The notes under the pieces were generated by a model, which had not been told where the DNA came from, did no database searches, and saw only the letters and a list, made by a program, of their open reading frames with translations. From Alternaria dauci (taxonomy: Eukaryota > Ascomycota > Dothideomycetes > Pleosporales > Pleosporaceae), in the NCBI RefSeq assembly GCF_042100115.1, contig NC_091277.1, positions 1,736,001-1,800,000 of the forward strand: a stretch of DNA of 64,000 nucleotides, read 5' to 3'. The stretch's first letter is position 1, and each line of letters starts with the position of its first letter. The position numbers and the translations under genes are program-made. Positions 55,516 to 64,000 of this stretch are shown here, in pieces.

Positions 55516-58023
55516 ATGCCGCCCTCGCAGCTGAAGCGGCTCAAGGCCTCGCTCCGCGAACAGGGCATCACGGGCCCGCAAAAGTCGAAGAAGCAGAAGA
55601 AGTCGCAATCCAAGAACGCCGACCACCACGAACGAAAAGCGTCTGCGCTCGCCGCAATTCGCGAGTCCTTCAATCCCTTCGAGTTCAAGCACCTTGCGCG
55701 CCCTCACAAGCATGAGTATGTCTCTGCGCAGGCCGAAAATGCTCCCAAGAAGATCCTCGGTAGACCCGGTGTTACCAAGAGCGCGGGCGAAGAGGCACGT
55801 AGGAAGTCGCTGCTTCCAGAGATGCATCGCAAGAACAAGGTCGGAGGCATCTTGGACAGGCGGATAGGTGAAGACGACCCGACAATGAGTTTGGAGGACC
55901 GTGAGATGGCACGCTTTGAGCGGGAACAACAGCGCAAGAGGGGTGGCAACGTGTTTGACCTTGAGGACGATGCCGACGAGGTCGAGCTCACCCACGGCGG
56001 ACAGTCTCTGCGTTTTGACGATGAGATTGGCGAGGAAGACTATGACGCGGCAAGTATTGCTGGGTCCAGCGACGGCGAAGATGGCTTCCTGAAGAAGAAG
56101 AGGCGGAGAGACGATGAAGATGGCGACGTCGACGGCGACGCGGCTGCGGATCAACCAGAGCGGAAGAAAAGCAAGGCAGAGGTCATGAAGGAGGTCGTGG
56201 CCAAGTCCAAGCAGCACAAATACGAGCGTCAGGCACAGAAAGAGGACGACGATGAACTACGAGACGAGCTTGACAAGGATCTCAATGACGTCTTGGCTGC
56301 TCTGCGAGGTCACATCAACAAGAAGCCCGAGCCCGAGAAGCCCAAGGACCCCCAGGTCAACGAATTTGGCATGAATGCCGACCGCGCTGCCCTTCTAGCT
56401 GGAACCACACAGCAAGACAAGGACAGAGAATACGATACACGTGTGCGCCAGCTGATGCAAGATTCGCGAGCGAAGCCGACAGAACGAACAAAGACGGAAG
56501 AAGAGAAGGCGAGAGAAGAGGCTAATCGCTTGAAGGAACTCGAGCAGAAGCGCATGAAGAGAATGCGCGGAGAGCCCGTCAGCGATGACGAAGAGCCGCG
56601 CAAGAATGGTGTCGAGGAGCAAGACGAAGACGAAGATGATGATAGCCTGCCAGACGACGCCGCCGAGTTTGGACTAAAAGTACCAGGCCAACTGAGACCT
56701 GACGGCGTTGAAGACGAGGACGACTTCATCATGGACGACGACCTCGTGGCTACTGACTCGGAGGCTGACATGTCCGACGATGGGTCCGACGCTGGCTCGG
56801 CAATTGACGACACAATGGCCATGGACGACGACGACGCAGATTTCTTGAAGCACGTCATGCCGGAGCGGAAAGAGCAACCCAAGGCTGTCAACGGCGTCCT
56901 TACTCTCGGCGTTGAGCCTTCGTCCAAGTTGGCGTTTACTTACAAATGCCCGCGGTCTCACGAGGAGTTACTGAGTGTCTTTGAGGGTGTTGCTCCCAAC
57001 GATATGTCCACTGTCATCCAGAGAATACGTGCGCTCTATCATGCTGGGCTGCACTCGGACAACAAGAACAAGCTTGCCGACTTTGCTTGTGCGCTCATCG
57101 ATCACGTCTCCTACCTGTCGAATCAGACGCCAGCTGCGTCATTGGCTGTCATTGAAGCGATTATCCGTCATATCCATTCTATGTCGCGGTCGTACCCGGT
57201 TCAGATTGCTACCAAATTCCGAGAACACTTGAAGCAGCTTCAGGTTTCGAATGACCCAACACCAGGTGATCTGGCTCTGCTTTCCGCCATCGGATCCATC
57301 TTCCCCACTTCCGATCACTTCCACCAGGTCGTCACTCCCGCCATCACCCTCATGGCTCGCTGGATGGGACTTACCTCGCCTGCTTCTACTAAGGACGTTG
57401 CGACAGGTGCTTTCATTGGTGCGCTATGTCTGCAATACCAAAGACTGTCGAAGCGATACATTCCTGAGTTTATACGCTACACCGGACTTTCCCTCAAATC
57501 AGAGCACGCCACGCCCGCTCTCCTGGCGGCACACAGCAAGAACGTCATCACTGCCGCCGAGCTCTGGAATGCCTCCTCCGCCTTCATCGAGATCTTCACC
57601 CCACTACTTGCGCCCCTCAAATCCGCAAACCAGACGTCCACCTACCAAAACCTCCACGCCCGCATATCTCTCGCACGCTCCAAACGGCGACCTCTTCTCC
57701 TACACCACCACCGCCCCTTGCCCATCAAATCCAGTATTCCCAAATTCGAAGAGTCCTTCGACCCCAACCGCCACTATGACCCCGATAAGGAGCGCTCAGA
57801 GGCCAAGAAGCTGCAGAAGGAGTACAAGCGCGAGAGGAAAGGCGCGCTCAGGGAGTTGCGCAAGGATGCCAACTTCATTGCGAGAGAGACGCTCAAGGAG
57901 AAGAAGGAGAAGGACAAGGCTTACGAGACCAAGTACAGGAGACTTGTGGCGGAGATTCAGGGCGAAGAGGGCAGGGAGAAGAATGCTTATGATCGGGCGA
58001 AGAAGGCTAGGAAGAGGGGTTAG
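55516..58023 (+). CDS. NOP14: Nucleolar protein NOP14 (SSU processome)
   Basis: Required for 18S rRNA maturation and 40S assembly, with Noc4 and Emg1. Single exon, 835 aa from ATG 55516. The N-terminus is MPPSQLKRLKASLREQGITG. Next is the Nop14 block NPFEFKHLARPHKHEYVSAQ and GRPGVTKSAGEEARRKSLLP, with NKVGGILDRRIGEDDPTMSL. Long acidic stretches (EDEDDDSLPDDAAEFG, DDEDGDVDGD) alternate with Lys-rich segments, then a helical repeat region and a basic end (RKGALRELRKDANFIARETL, YDRAKKARKRG). The frame stays open for 112 codons upstream to 55180, but that part overlaps the neighbouring minus-strand exon and has no family resemblance. Confidence 0.93.
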   Translation: MPPSQLKRLKASLREQGITGPQKSKKQKKSQSKNADHHERKASALAAIRESFNPFEFKHLARPHKHEYVSAQAENAPKKILGRPGVTKSAGEEARRKSLLPEMHRKNKVGGILDRRIGEDDPTMSLEDREMARFEREQQRKRGGNVFDLEDDADEVELTHGGQSLRFDDEIGEEDYDAASIAGSSDGEDGFLKKKRRRDDEDGDVDGDAAADQPERKKSKAEVMKEVVAKSKQHKYERQAQKEDDDELRDELDKDLNDVLAALRGHINKKPEPEKPKDPQVNEFGMNADRAALLAGTTQQDKDREYDTRVRQLMQDSRAKPTERTKTEEEKAREEANRLKELEQKRMKRMRGEPVSDDEEPRKNGVEEQDEDEDDDSLPDDAAEFGLKVPGQLRPDGVEDEDDFIMDDDLVATDSEADMSDDGSDAGSAIDDTMAMDDDDADFLKHVMPERKEQPKAVNGVLTLGVEPSSKLAFTYKCPRSHEELLSVFEGVAPNDMSTVIQRIRALYHAGLHSDNKNKLADFACALIDHVSYLSNQTPAASLAVIEAIIRHIHSMSRSYPVQIATKFREHLKQLQVSNDPTPGDLALLSAIGSIFPTSDHFHQVVTPAITLMARWMGLTSPASTKDVATGAFIGALCLQYQRLSKRYIPEFIRYTGLSLKSEHATPALLAAHSKNVITAAELWNASSAFIEIFTPLLAPLKSANQTSTYQNLHARISLARSKRRPLLLHHHRPLPIKSSIPKFEESFDPNRHYDPDKERSEAKKLQKEYKRERKGALRELRKDANFIARETLKEKKEKDKAYETKYRRLVAEIQGEEGREKNAYDRAKKARKRG

Positions 58024-60193
58024 ATATGCCTGTGGTCTTGAGCGAGTGGATACTGCTGGGTGTCGTGCATTGGTCCTGGCGTTGTTGAATCGATTGTTTC
58101 GTAACGAGAACAGCAACATTGATGCATCAGTCACTTTGCTGCCACTTTGTAAGGTTGACGTCTATTAGTCGACTACAATTTTTTTTTGTTTGGCATCAGT
58201 TTCTGTGAGCACTCGACAAAATACTTTGAGATTGGTGCCGTGATGGTCATATGCCCCCAGTAACTCGATTGTGACAAAACATGTCGTTAGTCGCAACTCA
58301 TAAAGAGCTCTTTACAGAGCTGAATGTGCACATTGGCACTAAAGATTTTGTAGTTCAACTAAGAGCAGTGCACATTTCTAGAAAACCACCATCATAGGAA
58401 TGGCGTGTTCCTATTTCGCTTTGTGATAGACATTGCACATAGTAGATCCATACAGGAGCGGGTCCTAAGCGGGCACGTCTACGGGTATTGCAACATTGTA
58501 ACGTTGGCCGAGATCAGACGGACGAAATGATCCGACCCGACTCAGCACTGGATCCTCTAGGTGGAGTTACCGCGTTGTACAAGTCTTTCAAAGTGGGCGA
58601 CCGTGTGGGTGCGAGTACGTAGGACTGAGGGTCAGCCAAGAGGGGAAGTCGGGGAGCGATGATGCCGAACACGCGAGACTAGCTTAATGTAATTGCTGCA
58701 CTTCTCTGGGAAGCAACCGATCCGTCTCAACAGAAGGATTGAGCATCAACCAGAGCGGCAGAGCTAACCGCCCACTCTTGAAACCAGACCTGAAGCATCG
58801 TGAAAACTCATTCAATGGTGTTTAGCTGGCGTATAGAATTGGCAATGGCGGTATGCACTTGTTGTAGTTGCCTTTCCTAAAAGGACGAGAACCCCACGTT
58901 GAATTGCGTCTACTCGCTTAGTCAAGACCAGTCTTCCCCATGCGCGGCTGCCATCCTGCAAGAACCTTAATTGAACCCACAAACTCCTCCTGTGCGACGT
59001 ATCTAGCAGCGGGTCCACCATGAGCGCTTCGTGGTCTTCAAAGACAACTGTCCCGAATTGGATACATGTTCCTGTCAAGTCAAAGTGCCGTCTCAACGTA
59101 TCCGCTCCGCACGGCCGGCCTTTCACAGAGCATGACGTCAGAACCGACTTTTCCGACACCACGAATGCGCTCAACAGAGAGCTTTGGAATTTAGAAGATG
59201 CCGCCTCTTTTGATCAGAGAGCACGTCGTTTCGAGCGTGCAAAATGATTACCGCACGTACTGTAGGTAGGTAGGCGTCGGGCTGGATGCCATACTCACAG
59301 AATTGCAAACAGCAGAACGTCAGATAAGGTTGCCATCACGAATGCTCTAGAAGAAATTCGTTTATGCCAATTATGCTAGAGCTCAACCGTCAACCAAGCT
59401 CACTTGGCGTGCTTGCACACCGAAGTCGACATCTTTGCTCCTGAGCACGCAATTCAAGACTAAACCTTTTTCATTGGGTGCTAGGGCAAACCATCTCATC
59501 CTTCGTGCCCCCATCCCTGTCGCCGCACCCGCATACCCTTGCAAGTCCGATTTATCTGTCATTAGGTTGAAGCCGGTAACGCGGCGAAAAGCGTCACAGT
59601 CACTTGAAGTCTGTTAAATCTGATCGGCACATCAGGGCTGCATTATGTCACTTGTCAGAACCCTCCGCCCGGGCGTTGCTTGGAAATACTTCTTACCTAC
59701 CTCAAACTCTCTACCATAGCATTGGCCTTATTGCCTCGACATCTCCCCGACTGCGCGTCGACCGGTAGCCTATATCGAATCCCTCCAAAACGATCCAATA
59801 ACGGTAGCGATCACGCAATTTTCCACCAGGTCGAGCAATTCGGAGGCGTCTTGAAGGCTTCGGTCCTTCCCACATCCAGCACACTCAAGCTTCCCAAATT
59901 ATCCGACTTCGAAGCTTACAGGGCCGATCCTGCAGCCCCGACCAGCATCGCACCACTGCCGTTCGCTCTAGAGAGACCGCGTGCAGCTCGCTTCAAGCCA
60001 TCAATTGCTTGTGCACGCCTCCCAACCCGTTGGTCATCATAAATAAAGTTTCAAACGCCTGGCAACTCTTATCCTTGCTTCTGAAGCTTGTTCGGTCTTG
60101 TCACACTTGGTACTGGATTTCAAGCACGTGGTATTCCAAGTGCTGAACCAGTGCATCTTTGTTCGAACGCGTTGAAGAACCACTGCCCCATCG
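58024..60193. other. 2.2 kb intergenic region
   Basis: 3' flank of NOP14 and promoter of the sulfate permease. Two 120-codon frames (58812-59174 minus, 59680-60042 plus) lack recognisable features. Nothing identified. Confidence 0.45.
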
Positions 60194-62786
60194 ATGGCTT
60201 CTACAGCCAGTAAAGTCGGCCACGGCCTAGCAAAGGTCTTGGGCATCGACTTGCACTACCGGAACGAAACTGGCTCAGAGCGCGTAACACGAGGCGAAAG
60301 CGTTTTCACTATCGACTCCGCAGACACATACGTCGAGGACGAACCTACTGCGAAAGAATGGATTCAAGACACTCTCCCCAGTGGGCCCCAGTTGAGAGAG
60401 TATTGCTACAGCTTGTTTCCGTTCCTTCATTGGATAGGCCGCTACAACGTACAATGGTTAATAGGTGACCTTGTTGCTGGTACATCAAGCTCTAGTTTGG
60501 CTATTTGTATGGCTACTGACTGTCGCCAGGTATCACTGTGGGTGCTGTCGTCGTTCCCCAAGGCATGGCCTACGCAAAGCTTGCTGAGCTTCCTGTCGAA
60601 TTCGGATTATACTCTTCATTCATGGGCGTACTCATCTACTGGTTCTTCGCTACCTCCAAAGACATCACCATCGGGCCCGTCGCAGTTCTATCTACAGTCA
60701 CCGGCGGTGTTGTGCTGTCAGCTGAAGAGAAATTAGCCGGCCAAGATATCTCACGAGACATGATCGCGTCCGCCTTGGCCATCATTGCTGGATCAATCGT
60801 TCTCTTCTTGGGTCTCGTCCGTATGGGCTGGGTTGTGGATCTCATCTCGTTGCCTGCAATCTCAGCATTCATGACCGGTTCCGCGCTCAGTATCGCTGCT
60901 GGGCAGTTTCCAACCATGATGGGCATCACAGGTTTCTCGACTAGGGATCCCACATACAAGGTGGTGATCAACTCGCTCAAGTATCTTGGACGAACTAACC
61001 TCAACGCATCATTCGGCTTGACTTGCCTCTTTCTCCTCTATGCGATCCGTTTCACATGTGGCCAGCTCGCGAAGCGCTTCCCTACCCGTGCGAAACTGTT
61101 CTTCTTCATCAACACTCTGCGAACGGTGTTTGTCATCCTTCTGTACATTCTGTTCAGTTACCTTGCCAACCGAGAGCACAAAGCCAACGGCACAAAGCCA
61201 ATAATTACTACCCTTGGAACCGTTCCGCGAGGTAAGGCGCTTCTCAATCTTAATCAACCCCATTGCTTACAAATGTAGGATTCCAACACGCTCGCGTACC
61301 CAAGGTCACAATTCCTATAATCAAGTCGTTCGCCACCGAACTGCCGTCCACCGTCATCGTCCTCCTCATCGAGCACATCTCCATTGCCAAGTCCTTCGGA
61401 CGAGTGAACAACTACGTTATCAATCCTTCGCAGGAGCTTGTAGCCATCGGCGTGTCCAACTGCTTGGGACCCTTCTTGGGAGCATACCCCGCAACTGGTT
61501 CTTTCTCTCGCACTGCCATCAAGTCCAAGGCTGGAGTCCGCACGCCTTTCGCAGGTGTCATTACGGCTGTCGTAGTACTTCTCGCCATCTACGCACTTCC
61601 CGCTATGTTTTGGTACATTCCCAATGCCGCGCTATCAGCAGTCATCATTCACGCAGTGCTCGACTTGATCACACCACCAAACACCGTGTACCAATTCTGG
61701 AGGATCTCACCGCTCGAGGTCATCATTTTCTTCATCGGAGTCATCGTTACAGTCTTCTCCAGCATCGAGAATGGTATCTACGTCACAGTGTCTGTATCGG
61801 CAGGCATGTTCGCTTTCCGTCTGTTCAAAGCCAAGGGCCGTTTCATGGGCAGAGCCAAGATTCACTCCGTCGTTGGTGACCATCTTCTGGACCCGCACGA
61901 TGAAGACAAGATGCCATCGCCCGGTTTCAAACAGAAGCCAGCAGAGGGAGAGCTCTCCATTCGTGAAGTCTTTTTGCCTATTGACCACAAGGATGGATCC
62001 AATCCAAGTATTCAGCTGGAGGACCCTTATCCAGGCATCTTCATCTACCGATTTAGCGAAGGCTTTAATTATCCAAACGCAAACCACTACCTCGACCAAC
62101 TCACCGACATCATTTTCGCGAAGACGCGCCGTACAAACCAAGCCACGTACAACAGACCCGGCGACCGCCCATGGAACGACCCTGGCCCTCGTGCCAAGGA
62201 GGCTCAGATACAAGACGATCGGCCTACGCTGAAAGCCATCATCCTCGATTTCTCATCTGTCAACAACGTCGATCTTACTTCAATTCAGAACCTGATTGAC
62301 GTAAGGAACCAGCTCGACAAGTATGCGGCTCCCGACACAGTTGATTGGCATTTCTGCAACATCAACAACCGCTGGACCAAGCGTTCTCTTGCTGCAGCGG
62401 GCTTCGGTTACTATACTCCCGAGACGCCTGACAGCGGCATAGCGCACCGCTGGAAACCGATTTTCAGTGTCGCCGAGATCGGCGGCTCGGACTCTGCTGC
62501 CGCGCAAGCGGAAGCACGCGAGAATCTCCTCGCTCAACGCGCACTATCGCAAGTACGAAGTCGCGATATCGAGGCAGCACACCCAGAATCGGGTGACAGC
62601 TCGGAGACCGGTAGCATAACCAAGCAGTTGGAGCACAGCAAGGCGTACGGACATGTAGAGGCTGGTAATGCTAGGCAAAGGGGCCGGATAGCGGTTGTTC
62701 AAGGGCTGAACAGGCCGCTGTTCCATGTTGACGTAACGGCCGCGCTGAACAGCGCGTTGGCTAATGCGCAGAGAAAGAGTCACTAG
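60194..62786 (+). CDS. Sulfate permease, SulP family
   Basis: High-affinity proton-coupled sulfate uptake at the plasma membrane, feeding sulfur assimilation. Three exons: 60194-60479, 60530-61231 and 61279-62786, giving 831 aa. Visible: cytosolic N-terminus, then GITVGAVVVPQGMAYAKLAE with GLYSSFMGVLIYWFFATSKD and IGPVAVLSTVTGG (SulP signature), about 12 membrane helices, IEHISIAKSFGRVNNYVINP and ELVAIGVSNCLGPFLGAYPA. A long C-terminal STAS domain follows (LKAIILDFSSVNNVDLTSIQ). The tail ends with a low-complexity charged segment. Close to fungal SUL1/SutB-type proteins; paralogue not decided. Introns 50 and 47 nt. No clear CYS3/MetR site was found by eye. Confidence 0.93.
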
Positions 62787-63288
62787 ATAGTTTTGACGTC
62801 TTTCGGTAGTTGTAATGCGGCTTTCTTTCAGTATATACATATATTGTCAGTACATAGAGATGATATTTATTCGCGCTCGGCTGAAGGCCTGGAGCATGTT
62901 TTTCATGTTCCAAAACTAGCTCTTCCGTTTGCATGCTTGTTGATGCTGGTGCGCAAAGCCAATCTTACTGTTGGCCGCCTAAGAGGCTGTCGCATGGTAA
63001 GTGGTCAATTTCAAGCTCATTGCCATTGTAGGTGTGAGAAGACTTGGTAGGCCATGGATTTTGACATTGTTATCCTATCTAGACGATACTCGTGCTTCTG
63101 CGGCGTGGGTATAGGTACCGCGTCATGCTCCTCCATATACAAAATCAACAACGCCGTCCTATGCTCCGCCCCTGAGTCATTTCTTGCCTCGCTCATACAA
63201 TAAAGGAAAAATCCTGCTCTCTGTCGTACAAAAGTTCTTGTCCCTGCTCCCCGAAATCCCATTGCTGTTTGCCTAATGCCGCAAACTT
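62787..63288. other. Convergent 3' flank, 0.5 kb
   Basis: Between the sulfate permease and the MEX67-like gene. Nothing identified. Confidence 0.5.
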
Positions 63289-64000
63289 CTAATTGTACGC
63301 TTCAGCTGGCAAAGAGTCTCGACTTTGTGCGAAAAGAATGCCTGCTTGCTCGATATTCCACTGGCCCGCTTCCAGACATTGAATGGCGTAGTCGCGCTTT
63401 AGGTTGGTTTCGCGCTGAACATAGAGGATCATCTCTTCTTTCCTCTGCTGCTCCGGGTCGATGGGTGTGGGTATAGGAGTTGGTGTGGTGGATGCTGGTA
63501 TTTGCTGTGCGTTTGCTGCACTATTGTTTGCCGCCGCTGCGTCAGGACGAACCTGATTGCCGTTTAAGATTTTGAGTTTGGGAAACCAAGAGATGATTTC
63601 ATCTTCCCAGTTGGGTGTTGGGAACGGGTCGATGATGAGGTGTTCGACGTTCCTGAAACGGCCTTTCCAAGGCTTTAGTGCATCCAGCACCGCAAAAGCG
63701 TTGTTGCTGATGTCAAGATTTTGGATGTGGCGGAAGTGGTTGCAGAGTTGGTAAACGGCGTGTGTGTTTTGAAGGTTGTTGCCGGAGAGTGTGACGCTGT
63801 GGATTGCTTGCTCTTTTGCCTCTTGTGTCTCAAGAATGGCATCGCAAACGATCATGAGGGCAGGGAAGAACTTCTTCTGTGCACCTTCCGAGGCAAACAT
63901 GCCGGATTGGAGAATTTCTTGATCGCTAGCAATAGTCGAGAGGTTGAGTAACTTGCTGGCTCCATCGTAGCGTCGTCCGAGAAAGCTTTCCATAAGCGCG
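63289..64000 (-). CDS. MEX67/TAP-like mRNA export factor, 3' part; NTF2-like domain missing
   Basis: The frame is open from beyond the window edge (ALMESFLGRRYDGASKLLNL; the ATG at 63993 is probably internal) to a TAG at 63289, at least 236 aa. The leucine-rich-repeat part is clear: FFPALMIVCDAILETQ, HSVTLSGNNLQN, HIQNLDISNNAFAVLDAL, NVEHLIIDPFP and WFPKLKILNGNQVR. After a ~35-residue Ala/Pro/Thr linker comes the UBA-like TAP-C domain (YVQRETNLKRDYAIQCLEAG, QWNIEQAGILFAQ). In ordinary Mex67 an NTF2-like domain of ~180 residues, which pairs with Mtr2, lies between these parts. It is absent here with no break in the frame and no hidden intron, so this may be a paralogue of MEX67. Confidence 0.8.
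   Translation of the reverse strand, partial: ALMESFLGRRYDGASKLLNLSTIASDQEILQSGMFASEGAQKKFFPALMIVCDAILETQEAKEQAIHSVTLSGNNLQNTHAVYQLCNHFRHIQNLDISNNAFAVLDALKPWKGRFRNVEHLIIDPFPTPNWEDEIISWFPKLKILNGNQVRPDAAAANNSAANAQQIPASTTPTPIPTPIDPEQQRKEEMILYVQRETNLKRDYAIQCLEAGQWNIEQAGILFAQSRDSLPAEAYN

Overview
This window is nuclear DNA from a filamentous ascomycete. Nearly every recognisable gene is a housekeeping gene interrupted by short introns (45-123 nt) with GTANGT-type donors, CTAAC-type branch points and YAG acceptors. The proteins read as Pezizomycotina. A Dothideomycete/Pleosporales source is my inference from overall protein style and cannot be proven here. I saw no tRNA, rRNA, CRISPR array, virus or autonomous transposon.

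Layout. 0-5.8 kb: 3' end of an R/G-rich protein gene, the NEDD8 E1 subunit UBA3 (-) and TEL2 (+). 5.8-14.4 kb: a loose region with a possible decayed dehydrogenase fragment, a Cys/Ser-rich wall-type protein (-), peptide transporter PTR2 (-) and vacuolar-type zinc transporter ZRC1 (-). 14.4-22.7 kb: a DUF202 membrane protein (-), a GPI-type arylsulfotransferase-family protein (-), a divergent pair of disordered proteins that both start MSYND, and four loci of a small inverted-repeat element. 22.8-34.1 kb: an unknown coiled-coil protein (-), SPT2 (-), ribosomal P2 (+), RPS15 (+), NUS1 (-) and exocyst SEC10 (+). 34.5-41.5 kb: a thiolase-like protein (-), a GH105-type hydrolase (-) and an amino-acid permease (+). 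41.5-47.8 kb: gene-poor, with a DUF6594 membrane protein (-), one small two-exon gene and fragments. 47.8-64 kb: YTH1 (-), a GH18 chitinase-like protein (+), VPS53 (+), an unknown protein (-), NOP14 (+), a SulP sulfate permease (+) and the 3' part of a MEX67-like gene (-) running off the end.

There is no biosynthetic cluster or operon. The loci are independent housekeeping functions: NEDD8 conjugation, TTT complex, chromatin, translation and ribosome assembly, dolichol synthesis, vesicle tethering by exocyst and GARP, mRNA 3' processing and export. Transporters for peptides, zinc, amino acids and sulfate are interspersed. The unusual content lies in (i) an apparently undescribed inverted-repeat element with a 51-54 bp internal period, one copy with perfect 25-bp arms and a 4-bp target duplication; (ii) gene-structure oddities: a 6-nt microexon inside the UBA3 nucleotide-binding motif, two GC-AG introns, a two-codon first coding exon in SPT2 and a stop-free in-frame intron in YTH1; and (iii) a MEX67-like protein whose leucine-rich-repeat part runs straight into the UBA-like tail with no NTF2-like domain.

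Exon coordinates were worked out by hand from splice signals and family knowledge. No database search was run.
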